Positions 44,545 to 53,722 of a stretch of 64,000 bases of DNA are shown here, piece after piece. This DNA comes from Bacteroides faecalis (GTDB taxonomy: Bacteria; Bacteroidota; Bacteroidia; Bacteroidales; Bacteroidaceae): assembly GCF_003865075.1 (NCBI RefSeq), contig NZ_BHWB01000018.1, forward strand, positions 1 to 64,000, read 5' to 3'. The stretch's first letter is position 1. Every line of letters begins with the position of its first letter. The position numbers and the translations under genes were made by a program. The notes beneath the pieces were generated by a model. The model searched no databases. It had not been told where the DNA came from and saw nothing but the letters and a program-made list of their open reading frames with translations.

Positions 44545-47031
44545 ATGAATACGAGACTACTATTGACCTTTTCTCTATTGGCGATATTTGTGTTTACTCT
44601 AAAATCTTATGCCCGGAATGACATGTCTCATGATCCGGCATTAAAGAAAATAACTATTTCTGATCCTGAACAAAAGCTTGTTTTGCAACTTGACTATTCA
44701 AATGGTTGTAAAATAACGCAATTGAATGTAAAAGGTAAAAACGTTTTGTCTGCATCAGGCATATTTACCGGCTTTAGTACAAAAGGTGGGCTATTTAATT
44801 CAACTATCAGTGTAGAAGAAGTAAAAGTTGAGAAGTCAGATAATAAGATTTCTATAAAAAATATCATTTATGGAGATCAGTCGATAAACGTGAATGAGTC
44901 ATGGAACTTTGAATTAGTCGGTAATAAAATAGTATGGAAAATTAGTCGTAAATATAGTAATCTGGCAAAATTGGAGGAAACAGCTTTTCCTCAATGGAAT
45001 TTTGCTAACCTTTCCATTTGGAAAGGAGGAATCTTGGATAATGGTGGAATGGTCTGGTGCAAATATTTGAGAGGGGTGAATGATACATATGGCATACATA
45101 CCGGAGGAGTCACTTTTTGGAATCCTGATACAGGAAATGCATTGCGAATCAAAGCCATTTCAGAAGGTAAACATATTGCGGCGAAATATTCACAGAGTGA
45201 TAAGAATGAATTTGTTTGTACCCATTTTGTGACAGGTGAAGAACTGGAACCTCGATATAATTTAAATCGCTTTGTCAATCAGAGATCAGATGTGTTTGTT
45301 CCATTCGATGTTCAAAAAGAAACGGTAAACTTGACACTTGAAATGGAGTATGTAGATTATGCTGTAGAATATTCAAGAGGAATCCTTCCCGGTATAGATG
45401 CAGAGGCCGTTCGCGAGTTAATGAATACTACCGGTAGATATGGAGTGGTAGATAATGGTATTGTCGGAGCCAACGGATGGACTACTAACTGGAAATGCCT
45501 GCATGAACCTTTCTTTTCCCAGATTGGAATGGCTTTGAATGATGGTAATTACATACGAAATATGTCATTGACATTGGACCGGGAAAGAGATTATGCAATG
45601 AAAGAAGATGGACGTGTGTTATCCAGATGGCATAATGCAGGTGAAGATCAGATTCCTGGAACATTTAATTATAAAACCGGATATTATGAAGCGAGGTGGG
45701 GGTATACAATAGACTCACAAACAGGTTATGTGATCAATGCAGCAGAACAATTTGATTTGTGTGGCGATAAAGAATGGCTTCAATCTCATAAAGCAAGTTG
45801 TGAAAAAGCTCTTGATTGGTTAATAAAGAGAGATTCGAATGGGAATGGTATTTTCGAAATGATGAATAATTCCATAAAGGAAGAGAAAGCGAGCGATTGG
45901 CTGGATATCGTTTGGGCAAGCTTTGAGAATGCATTTGTCAATGCGCAGATGTACGGAGCTCTTAATCTGTGGGCAGATTGTGAGCGGGTATTGGGAGATC
46001 AAGAAAAGGCTGATTATTATACAACTGTAGCTTTGAAATTGAAAGAAAACTTCAACAAGTCGATTCATGATGGCGGTTTTTGGTCACCGGAGAAGAAACA
46101 ATATGTTTATTGGAGGGATAAAGATGGCTCTGTCCATGGAGATAACCTAGTGACTCCGGTCAATTTTGCTGTGATTGCATTTGGCCTATGCGATAATAAG
46201 AAACGAATTTCTCAAATATTGGAACAAATTGAAAAGAGAACTACTGCTGAGAATCTTTTCCATTGGCCCCTTTGTTTTGATTCTTTCAAAAGGGAGGAAG
46301 TTTCAGCAGGTAACTGGCCTTTTCCGACTTATGAAAACGGAGATATCTTTCCTACTTGGGGTTATTTGGGAGTTAGAGCGTATGTAGGATACGATAAACA
46401 TATTGCTTTAAAATATATTCGTAATATTCTGGCACAGTATAAAAAAGACGGACTTTCGTCTCAAAGATATAGCCGTAAGACACAAGAAGGACAGGGTTCT
46501 GATATTTTAGCGGGAATCTGTACCAGTGTAACAGCTCTTTATAGAGATGTTTATGGAATACGTCCAAAATGGAACAGAATGGGGCTAGAACCTAATATCC
46601 CTGAAATACTTAACGGGACAGAATTCAACTATACCTTACGTAATACTGATTATCGTATCAAGTTGAATGTCGATGGTTATGAGATGCAGACGGATAAGTT
46701 CACAGTAAAATGCCGGGAAAATTTCGGTGCATCTTTTGAAGAAGGATTGATGGTATATCCGCAGAATAAAGAAAAAACAATCTTAAAAGTTTGTGGAAAA
46801 TCGTCTTTACCGATTGGCGTAACATTGAAGCATTGTTCCGAAAATGATATTTCATGGAAAATGGATTCTACGGACGACTATCAGTTTGTGATTGAAGGAT
46901 TAAATCCTGCTTTGAAATACAAATTAGTAATTCAAGATAAATCGACAAATATAGAAATAGGAAAAGACGGCAAAGCTTCCTTTACACATAACTGTAAAGC
47001 ATCGATGAATTTTAGAGTATATGGCAAATAA
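44545..47031 (+). CDS. Exported (alpha/alpha)6-barrel glycosidase-like protein
   Basis: 828 residues with a signal peptide (about 1-22). A beta-sandwich part (about 30-280) is followed by a six-hairpin helical domain (about 285-680) in which acidic residues lie in typical positions (HNAGEDQIPG, KASDWLDIVWAS), and a C-terminal beta domain. This is the general layout of GH families such as 63, 78 and 116-like trehalase/rhamnosidase relatives; I cannot assign the family. It acts outside the cytoplasm. It is the first gene of a tight operon whose next four genes form a corrinoid methyl-transfer module (gap of 29 bp), an unusual pairing that suggests it releases the methylated or ether-linked substrate. 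Confidence 0.75.
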   Translation: MNTRLLLTFSLLAIFVFTLKSYARNDMSHDPALKKITISDPEQKLVLQLDYSNGCKITQLNVKGKNVLSASGIFTGFSTKGGLFNSTISVEEVKVEKSDNKISIKNIIYGDQSINVNESWNFELVGNKIVWKISRKYSNLAKLEETAFPQWNFANLSIWKGGILDNGGMVWCKYLRGVNDTYGIHTGGVTFWNPDTGNALRIKAISEGKHIAAKYSQSDKNEFVCTHFVTGEELEPRYNLNRFVNQRSDVFVPFDVQKETVNLTLEMEYVDYAVEYSRGILPGIDAEAVRELMNTTGRYGVVDNGIVGANGWTTNWKCLHEPFFSQIGMALNDGNYIRNMSLTLDRERDYAMKEDGRVLSRWHNAGEDQIPGTFNYKTGYYEARWGYTIDSQTGYVINAAEQFDLCGDKEWLQSHKASCEKALDWLIKRDSNGNGIFEMMNNSIKEEKASDWLDIVWASFENAFVNAQMYGALNLWADCERVLGDQEKADYYTTVALKLKENFNKSIHDGGFWSPEKKQYVYWRDKDGSVHGDNLVTPVNFAVIAFGLCDNKKRISQILEQIEKRTTAENLFHWPLCFDSFKREEVSAGNWPFPTYENGDIFPTWGYLGVRAYVGYDKHIALKYIRNILAQYKKDGLSSQRYSRKTQEGQGSDILAGICTSVTALYRDVYGIRPKWNRMGLEPNIPEILNGTEFNYTLRNTDYRIKLNVDGYEMQTDKFTVKCRENFGASFEEGLMVYPQNKEKTILKVCGKSSLPIGVTLKHCSENDISWKMDSTDDYQFVIEGLNPALKYKLVIQDKSTNIEIGKDGKASFTHNCKASMNFRVYGK

Positions 47032-47060
47032 AATAATGAACATTCTAACGATATAAAACA

Positions 47061-47729
47061 ATGGATGATATTTTAGAACAAATTGCATTATGTGTGGAAA
47101 ACGGGAAAATCAATCAAAGTTCTCCTTATCCACCAACTATGAAAGGGCAATTAGGTGCGGATGAACTCACTTTACAGGCATTAGAAGAGGGTACTGCACC
47201 TTCGGATGTACTTTCGAAGGGATTGATTGTTGGTATGGGACGAATCGGAACAAAATTCCGTGAAAATAAGGTTTTTGTGCCGCAAGTGTTGATGAGTGCC
47301 AAAGCGATGAATGTAGCAATGGCACATCTGAAAAGTTTTTTTATGGATGGTTCGGTAAAAAGAAAGGGAAAAATAATCATTGGTACGGTGGAAGGTGATC
47401 TACATGATATCGGAAAGAATTTGGTGAGTATGATTGCTGAAGGAAATGGTTATGAAGTAATAGACTTGGGGGTAGATGTTACTGCTGATAAGTTTATTGA
47501 GGCCATCAAAATGAATCCGGGCGCATTTGTCGGAATGTCTGCTTTGCTTACGACCACGATGGTTAATATGGAAAAAATAAATAAGTTGATTAAATCGGAG
47601 TTTCCTGAAGTAATAACTTGTGTTGGCGGTGCTCCGTTGAATGATGATTTTGCAAAAAAGATAGGAGCTGATTACTATACTAACGAACCTCAGGCATTGG
47701 TAGAGATTTTGGATAAGTTGATCGCATAA
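47061..47729 (+). CDS. Methyltransferase cognate corrinoid protein
   Basis: 222 residues with the two-part layout of MtaC/MtmC/MetH-type carriers: a helical cap (about 1-95) and a B12-binding Rossmann domain with D113-x-H115-x-x-G118 (EGDLHDIGKN), where His115 is the lower cobalt ligand, followed by GMSALLTTTM and CVGGAPL. It carries the methyl group as methyl-cobalt between two methyltransferases. Both candidate partners follow in the operon at 47740 and 49491. It is cytoplasmic, with no signal peptide. Confidence 0.92.
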   Translation: MDDILEQIALCVENGKINQSSPYPPTMKGQLGADELTLQALEEGTAPSDVLSKGLIVGMGRIGTKFRENKVFVPQVLMSAKAMNVAMAHLKSFFMDGSVKRKGKIIIGTVEGDLHDIGKNLVSMIAEGNGYEVIDLGVDVTADKFIEAIKMNPGAFVGMSALLTTTMVNMEKINKLIKSEFPEVITCVGGAPLNDDFAKKIGADYYTNEPQALVEILDKLIA

Positions 47730-47739
47730 AAGGAACAGT

Positions 47740-48741
47740 ATGAATATTGATAAATGGATAAAGGATATAATAAGCGCACGCGAACGTTGTACCATACCTA
47801 TTATGACCCATCCCGGCATTGAAATGATAGGAGCTCCCGTTAAGGACGCTGTTCAAAACGGAGAGATACATGCGCGGGCAATTCATGAACTGGGTAAAAA
47901 ATATCCTTCGAAAGCAGCCACTGTGATAATGGACTTGACAGTTGAGGCAGAGGCTTTCGGGAGTTCTATTTCATTTCCGGAAAATGATATGCCACATGTC
48001 TTGGGAAGTTTGGTTGATTCTGCAGGAATAGAAGGGCTACAGATTCCTTCTTTAACTTCCGGTAGAATACCTGAATATATACAGGCAAATAAAAGGGCTG
48101 TCGAAATGATAACCGATAAACCTGTTTTTGCAGGAGTTATAGGTCCTTTTTCTCTTGCTGGAAGATTGTATGGAATGTCCGAAATAATGATTGCTTGTTA
48201 TTTGGAACCGGATGCTATTGCTTTATTACTCGATAAGTGTTCCCACTTTATAAAGAATTATTGCATGGAACTAAAACGTACCGGTTGCTCCGGTGTTATA
48301 ATTGCAGAGCCGGCAGCAGGATTGTTGTCCAACGAAGATTGTTTGCAGTTCTCTTCTTTATATATAAAGGAGATTATTGATAATGTACAGGATGATTCGT
48401 TTATGGTGGTCTTGCATAACTGTGGAAATACCGGTCAATGTACGGATGCCATGTTGTATACAGGTGCTAAAGCCTATCATTTTGGAAATGCGATATCGAT
48501 GGTTGAGGTTCTGAAGCAATGTCCGGCCGATGTTTTGGTTATGGGTAATATAAATCCGGTGGGTGTACTTCGTATGATGTCACCACAACAGATTGAAAGG
48601 GAAGTAATCTCTTTATTGGAGCAGACTGCGGGGTTTCCGAATTTTGTGTTATCGACGGGGTGTGATGTACCTCCTTGTGTCCCGATTGAAAATATTCAGG
48701 CATATTATAATGCACTATTGTTTTTTAATAACAGAATATAG
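47740..48741 (+). CDS. UroD/MtaA-family methyltransferase with zinc-type HxC...C motif
   Basis: 333 residues of the uroporphyrinogen-decarboxylase-like superfamily. His226-Asn-Cys228 (VVLHNCGN) and Cys308 (STGCDVPPC) reproduce the HxC-Xn-C zinc site of methylcobamide:thiol methyltransferases such as MtaA/MtbA. It therefore probably removes the methyl group from the corrinoid protein to a thiol or folate acceptor, although Bacteroides has no coenzyme M. True UroD activity is unlikely because the porphyrin context is absent and the zinc motif is present. It starts 10 bp after the corrinoid gene. Confidence 0.85.
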   Translation: MNIDKWIKDIISARERCTIPIMTHPGIEMIGAPVKDAVQNGEIHARAIHELGKKYPSKAATVIMDLTVEAEAFGSSISFPENDMPHVLGSLVDSAGIEGLQIPSLTSGRIPEYIQANKRAVEMITDKPVFAGVIGPFSLAGRLYGMSEIMIACYLEPDAIALLLDKCSHFIKNYCMELKRTGCSGVIIAEPAAGLLSNEDCLQFSSLYIKEIIDNVQDDSFMVVLHNCGNTGQCTDAMLYTGAKAYHFGNAISMVEVLKQCPADVLVMGNINPVGVLRMMSPQQIEREVISLLEQTAGFPNFVLSTGCDVPPCVPIENIQAYYNALLFFNNRI

Positions 48742-48749
48742 ATCACTCT

Positions 48750-49463
48750 TTGATGGCTACATTTATTTATTACAGTCCCACAATTTGGGAAACAGGGATT
48801 CTTCCCAATGATGTTCTGGACATGCTGCACGAAACGGATTGTTCACCGGATAATCCGGTAGTGAGCGATGTATCGGACATCTATGGGAGGTTACATGAAA
48901 TCTCCGACATAAAAGGAGGGTATGCCATTTTTGAAGATATCGAAAGGTTTCCGGAAACGGGCGAGATAAGGATAGAAAACCGGATTTTAAAGACGTCACA
49001 TAAAATTTGCAAATTGATGGAAGGGGCAGAACGGATGGTTGTTTTTATCTGTACCGCTGGGCAAGGATTTACGGAAGATGCCCGGAGATATAATAAAGAA
49101 GGAGACTATCTGAAAGGATATATTGTAGATACTTTTGGAAGTGCGTTAGTCGAGAAATCAATGGATTTTATTCAGGCGGCACTAGAAAAACAGATGCAAA
49201 AGGATGGAATGAATATAACTAATCGCTATAGTCCCGGTTATTGTAATTGGCCTATAGATGATCAGAAACAACTTTTTTCATTGTTACCTTCCAATCAATG
49301 TGATATTATGCTTTCGGAGAGTTGCCTGATGATTCCTATAAAATCAGTAAGTGGTATTATAGGGATTGGTAAAAAGGTAAAGAAAAGTAGTTACTCATGT
49401 GCAATTTGTAACAATCTGACATGTATATATCGCAAGGTGAAAAACAAGAATAATCAATATTGA
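48750..49463 (+). CDS. MetH-activation-like reactivation protein with Cys cluster
   Basis: 237 residues. The central part matches the activation domain of cobalamin-dependent methionine synthase, including the R-x-SPGYCNWP phrase (159-167), the analogue of the MetH RxxPGYP SAM-binding motif. A C-terminal C-x2-C-x4-C (Cys217, Cys220, Cys225) could hold an Fe-S cluster or serve as a redox site. Family knowledge suggests reductive reactivation of inactive Co(II)-corrinoid with SAM as methyl donor. It starts 8 bp after the MtaA-like gene (a second ATG at 48753 is equally possible). Confidence 0.8.
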   Translation: MMATFIYYSPTIWETGILPNDVLDMLHETDCSPDNPVVSDVSDIYGRLHEISDIKGGYAIFEDIERFPETGEIRIENRILKTSHKICKLMEGAERMVVFICTAGQGFTEDARRYNKEGDYLKGYIVDTFGSALVEKSMDFIQAALEKQMQKDGMNITNRYSPGYCNWPIDDQKQLFSLLPSNQCDIMLSESCLMIPIKSVSGIIGIGKKVKKSSYSCAICNNLTCIYRKVKNKNNQY

Positions 49464-49490
49464 ATAAGTAATTTGTAAACTAATCATATA

Positions 49491-50558
49491 ATGGATAACA
49501 TGACTCCTAAAGAACGTATTTGGGCAACTATAAACCGCCAGTCCGTCGATCGTCCGCCAGTAGATCTTTGGTGTACGCCCGAAGTTCTTGATTCTCTTCG
49601 CAAATACACTTCAGTCCAAGACGAATTGGCTGTTTATCATCAGTTGGGAATAGATAAAATAGTTTGGATATTTCCCGGTTACGGAGGACGTTTCTTCGAT
49701 CCGAATGATAGTGGTGAGATAACCATGTGGGGGGTACCGACCCGAATAGTAAAGGCCGGTTTGGCTACCTACCAAGAATATATCAATCCGCCAATTGCAG
49801 ATTACATGGATCCGTCCCAATTGCTTTATTATCCTTCTTGGCCTGATCCGGATAAATTTGATTATGCAGGAGCAAAAGCATTAGCAAAAGAGGCCCGTTT
49901 CTGGAATTTTGCAACGATAGGTCCCTGGATTTCTCATTTTGAAATATATTGCCAGATGCGTGGCTTGGAAAACGCTTTGATGGATACTTTGGCAAATCCG
50001 GAATTCCTGGATGCGACAGTAGAACGTATCGATGCAATTCAAACAGTAATGCTGGAACGGATGCTTACGGAATTGGATGACGAACTAGATATTGTTTTTA
50101 TAAGTGATGATATGGGAATGCAGGATAGCATGCTGATCTCGTTGGATTCATGGGAGGTGCATTTTAAGCATAGGCTCAAGAAGTGGTGTGACCTTATCCA
50201 CAGTTACGGAAAAAAAGTATTATATCATACAGATGGGGCTGTTTTTCCTTTGATTCCGGGATTGATAGAATGTGGAATAGACATATTGAATCCGATACAG
50301 CATGTTTGTCCGGGTATGGACAGGGCAAACTTGAAACTACAATATGGGAATAATCTGATTTTTCATGGAGGAGTAGAGAATCAGCGGACTTTGCCGATGG
50401 GAACTGTCAGCGAAGTGATTGAAGAAACTAAAAAATGTCTCGATACTTTAGGTAAAGATGGAGGTTATATTTGTTGTTCGTGTCACAACGTGCAGGCCGG
50501 AACTCCGGTAGAAAATATATTGGCAATGGTCGATACAGTGAAGTCCTATACAAAATGA
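49491..50558 (+). CDS. UroD-family methyltransferase, probable substrate:corrinoid enzyme
   Basis: 355 residues, UroD-like TIM barrel starting TPKERIWATINRQSVDRPPVDLW. The metal-site region differs from its paralogue at 47740: His246-Thr-Asp248 (YHTDGA) instead of HxC, and a CCSCHNVQAGTP cluster (328-338) near the end. This variant is common in substrate-specific demethylating enzymes that load the corrinoid protein, so I assign it the first methyl-transfer step. The substrate is not deducible; a methoxylated sugar or aglycone is inferred from the glycosidase. Last gene of the operon, 27 bp after the activator gene. Confidence 0.8.
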   Translation: MDNMTPKERIWATINRQSVDRPPVDLWCTPEVLDSLRKYTSVQDELAVYHQLGIDKIVWIFPGYGGRFFDPNDSGEITMWGVPTRIVKAGLATYQEYINPPIADYMDPSQLLYYPSWPDPDKFDYAGAKALAKEARFWNFATIGPWISHFEIYCQMRGLENALMDTLANPEFLDATVERIDAIQTVMLERMLTELDDELDIVFISDDMGMQDSMLISLDSWEVHFKHRLKKWCDLIHSYGKKVLYHTDGAVFPLIPGLIECGIDILNPIQHVCPGMDRANLKLQYGNNLIFHGGVENQRTLPMGTVSEVIEETKKCLDTLGKDGGYICCSCHNVQAGTPVENILAMVDTVKSYTK

Positions 50559-50583
50559 TGAAATAGTATAATAGAACGTATGA

Positions 50584-50623
50584 CCGATTTGAAATGATTA
50601 TTTGTCGTCGTTTTCTAAATCGG
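50584..50623 (+). terminator. Possible terminator of the corrinoid operon
   Basis: CCGATTTGAAA (50584-50594) pairs with 50612-50623 with one bulged T. It lies 25 bp after the stop; the T-tract is weak, and the distal arm overlaps the end of the AraC remnant. Confidence 0.45.
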
Positions 50624-51040
50624 CTGTGTCTTTATATCCGACCATATAGCCTATCTCTTTTACATTCATAGATGAATTAAGTAATAAGTTTTTAGCCTTT
50701 TGGAATTTTAATTCTGATATAAATCATGCTGGTGAAACGTTAGTATACTCTTTGAAAAGTTTTCTAAATCGAGAATATCCCATATTGATTTGTTGGGCAA
50801 CTTCTTCTGGTGATATTCCTGTTATGACATTTTCTCTCATAATTATACGAAATTGATTGATTTTCTCTATGGCAGTATCATCTGTATAGTGTTGATTACA
50901 TTCATAATAGATAGCCATTTCCAGAATAAGATTACCGATTCCTGCTAATACTTGCTGGTTATACAGAATTCATGTTACAATAGCAAAATATTCGCTATTA
51001 CTAGAAAGATAAATGCTACAATAAAATATTTGTAGCAGTT
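50598..51040 (-). pseudogene. AraC-family regulator remnant
   Basis: On minus, a frame can be followed from about 51040 through a TGA (50972-50970), then QQVLAGIGNLILEMAIYYECNQHY, the helix-turn-helix region SPEEVAQQINMGYSRFRKLFKEYTNVSPA, a second in-frame TGA (50726-50724), and on to FISELKFQKAKNLLLNSSMNVKEIGYMVGYKD, which is the second HTH of AraC proteins, before a short unrelated end at 50598. Two stops and a lost end make this a pseudogene. It lies between the corrinoid operon and insertion elements and may be the lost regulator of that operon. Confidence 0.8.
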
Positions 51041-51172
51041 TTGTTCTCACTCTACTCTAACAGTTGCTACCACTCCCCAAACGTCGATAAACAGGAAGAT
51101 GCAAACGAAAAGTGAGAGCGTGAGAGCAAACGTCGAATCAATTTGATTTTCCCAATTTCAACTGTGGAAATG
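51041..51172. other. Unassigned intergenic stretch
   Basis: It includes several CTCTCAC/GTGAGAG-like words and a GACGTTTG repeated in opposite orientation. I cannot assign it; it could be leftover mobile or promoter DNA. Confidence 0.3.
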
Positions 51173-51186
51173 CCCAGGCGTACGCA

Positions 51187-52336
51187 TTATAATTTTCTGC
51201 TATTCTTTTCCCATTTCCGTTGAAGAATTTTTTCTAAGTACTGCTCGTCTCATCCTGCAATTTTCCTTTCTGATACAATTCCTATTCTTTTTGGATCATT
51301 CTTTATTAGTCTTAATGCCATTTTATAAATAGCAGAAAAATTCTGTGCCGCATTTTTTCTTTTTTGCCCGCGTCTTCCCTAAAGGAGACATCCAATTGCC
51401 AGTGCAACTTATGTTCAATCCCCCAATAAAATCGTATATCTTCTGCCATAAGTTTAGGGTCTTTATGAAAAGAATTCATATAATATCTAACTTCTGTCCT
51501 TCAATCTCTCGTGTACAGGTTAATTTAATAAGCGAACGTAACCCTATCCATTCTTTAAATATATACGATAAACAATCCTCCGGTTCGTAAGCAATACATT
51601 CTTTGGTTCCTTTTCGTCCATGACTTTTCTCTGTTATAAAATATCTGGAGAAGTATCCCGCCAAATATAGACGAGTATCTTCACTGAAAATTTTATGGCA
51701 AAAATCATGAAAGTTGCGTTGATTCTTTTTTATACACAAGATATAGTCTGCATGGTTTTCAACAATATACTTGGTTATCTGCTTTTGACATCTCATAGCA
51801 TCAATCGTGATAACGCAATCTGTCAGATCAAGAGCTTTGATAAGTTTAGGAATAGCCGTTATTTCATTGGATTTATTATGGACTTTTATTTGCCCTTGCC
51901 CCGGACTGATTCCATTATTACATGCCTAAGCGTTGCCATGTGAAGTTTATCAAAAGATGAAGTTCGCTTATCGGGGGATGGTCTAGAGGTGGAATGATAA
52001 GGACTCGCGCCTTTAATCTGTTTACCATCAATGGCTACAACACCGACATACTTGGAGCATAAATTCTCTACTAAAAACGAAATTCTTCTTCAAAATAGAT
52101 CGGATCAAGAACATTAACACAACGATTCAGAGTATCGTGAGAAGGGATGCCTTGAAAATCGGGAAGATGGCGAGCAAAAAAAACTTTCATGAAGTGAAAG
52201 CCGCTATTTTCTCCCACGTTTCCGCACAACAAATAACACCGACTAGACTGACGAACATGATAGTACCGACACTATGATGTTTACAACGATCAATGTGATG
52301 ATCTTGAATACCAATTCAAAAAGTGACTAAATCCAT
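51187..52336 (-). pseudogene. ISAs1-family (H-repeat type) transposase, broken
   Basis: Minus-strand fragments of a DDE transposase in several frames. From the start at 52336 come short pieces such as HHSVGTIMFVSLVGVICCAETWEKIAAF. A 106-codon open stretch (51796-51476) carries CQKQITKYIVENHADYILCIKKNQ, and then the frame with YWGIEHKLHWQLDVSFREDAG and KNDPKRIGIVSERKIAG follows, ending in a TGA where the family has a Trp, with the final stop at 51187. Several frameshifts and stops exclude function. Family identity rests on the recognisable C-terminal WGIEHKLHWQLDV motif. Confidence 0.8.
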
Positions 52337-52364
52337 ATTTTTGCCATAAAGATACATATTACTA

Positions 52365-53387
52365 ACCCGTTGGCGGAATTAAATATATAACTGTATGAGT
52401 ATTAAAAAATTGTCCATATCATTGATATTTAGTAAATTAGTAGTGACCAAACTATTAATAACAATCAATTCCATGTACAACTTATATGCAATATTCGTAA
52501 GATTTCTCGACATCTGCAAGGAATTGTCCGATAATTTGGTGAATGAGTCCGGTAATATTCCACGATGTGGAGTAGTTCCCAGATTTTCGGACTTGGAAAT
52601 CATAGCCCTCAGCCTGACATCAGAAGCGATCGGTATTGACAGTGAGTCCTTCCTGTTTTCCAAGCTAGAGGAATATAGGACGGAAATCCCTAATCTGGTC
52701 TCCTGTCGACAATATAATGACAGACGTAAATACACGTCTTCACTCTGTAAAGTTATTCGTGATAGGATGATTCAACGTCTGGATGGATGTGAAGAATACT
52801 TTTGCATAGATTCCCAGCCGATATAGGTTTGTCGCTTAGCTCGTGCAAGACGATGCAAGATGGGGAAGAATAATTATGAAAAATCTCCTGTAACCGGCTA
52901 TTGCGCCTCCCAAGGTGTATATTACTATGGTTATAAGTTACATGCTCTTTGCGGATTGAACGGGGTTGTACATTCATTTGACCTGACAAAGGCTAATGTA
53001 CACGATATTCATTATTTGGAGGATGTAAAGACAGAATATAACAATTGCACTGTCATCGGTGATAAGGGATATATCAGTGCAGAGGTACAATTGGATTTGT
53101 TTGAAACAGTAAATATCAGTCTTGCAGTGCCATATCGGTCAAATCAGAAGGACTGGAAACCTACATTCACTCCGTTTGCGAAGTTCAGAAAGAGGATTGA
53201 GACACTTTTTTCACAGCTTTGTGATCAATTTATGATTGTTAGGAACTATGCAAAGGATACAGAAGGATTGTTCACCCGCATTGTCGGGAAAATCAGCGCA
53301 CTGACAATCCTACAATATATTAACAAACTAAAGGGAAGACCCATTGGAAGAATTAAATATGCGCTAATGTAATTCCGCCAACGGGTA
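52365..53387 (+). mobile_element. IS982-family insertion sequence with perfect ends and 7-bp target duplication
   Basis: Perfect terminal inverted repeats begin ACCCGTTGGCGGAATT (52365-52380) and end with the complement at 53372-53387. The bases ATTACTA flank both sides (52358-52364 and 53388-53394), a clean target-site duplication. The element sits in the leader of the ISAs1 transposase gene, so it arrived later. It is 1023 bp long and carries one transposase frame with a nonsense codon. Confidence 0.9.
52395..53372 (+). pseudogene. IS982-family transposase with an in-frame TAG
   Basis: One frame of 326 codons is interrupted once, by a TAG at 52824-52826 after CIDSQPI; the same frame goes on with VCRLARARRCKMGKNNYEKSPVTGYCASQGVYYYGYKLHALC. 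Conserved features of the family are present on both sides (FIRST part: PRFSDLEIIALSLTSEA; second: DKGYISAEVQLDLFE, RIETLFSQLCDQFMIVRNYAK). Family members usually have Glu at the stop position (GAG to TAG). The ATG at 52473 (MYNLYAIF) is the likelier start. The clean ends and target duplication suggest that the nonsense change came after insertion or that transposition used another copy. Confidence 0.85.
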
Positions 53388-53521
53388 TTACTAAGAAAGA
53401 AATACAAAAGTAGAGGAAATTTATAATGCGTACGCCTTGGGAAATAAATACAGTGCTACTTAGAATGGGAAGAAAATAACCCGATTAGAATAGTTTCAAT
53501 CTTCAGATACGTTTAATTGTT

Positions 53522-53559
53522 AATAAGCTTGAAAATGAGAGGCTTATTTTTTACTTTTG
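53522..53559 (+). promoter_or_regulatory. Hairpin and -7 box upstream of the first sulfatase
   Basis: AATAAGC (53522-53528) pairs with GCTTATT (53542-53548), followed by T, a small terminator-like hairpin. TACTTTTG at 53552-53559 matches the -7 consensus. A leader of about 155 bp would precede the ATG at 53723; no gene is recognised in it. Confidence 0.45.
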
Positions 53560-53722
53560 CCAAATGGAAGGTCTATAAATATATTCCCTTTACTTTATTA
53601 ATTGGCAGAGATATCTAAGAAACTAATTATTGTATCTGATACTATTGATGCTTATGACTGGAAAGAGTCTTAGTGACAACTCCCTTATTTTATGTAGATC
53701 TGTAATTTATAAAAGATATATC

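Larger units (their letters stand above)
51173..53441 (-). mobile_element. ISAs1-family insertion sequence, degenerate, interrupted by an IS982 element
   Basis: The ends carry inverted repeats with the core AGGCGTACGCATTATAA (51176-51192) and its complement (53421-53437). Removing the nested element leaves about 1.24 kb, the normal ISAs1 size. GGAAAT just outside both ends (51166-51171, 53440-53445) may be part of a target duplication but is not exact in position. The transposase gene inside is broken (see the next entry), so the element cannot move on its own. Confidence 0.72.

Noticed and set aside
47740..50558. UroD genes as heme biosynthesis enzymes
   Set aside because: No other heme gene is adjacent, and they sit in an operon with a corrinoid carrier and an activation protein; one has the MtaA-type zinc motif.
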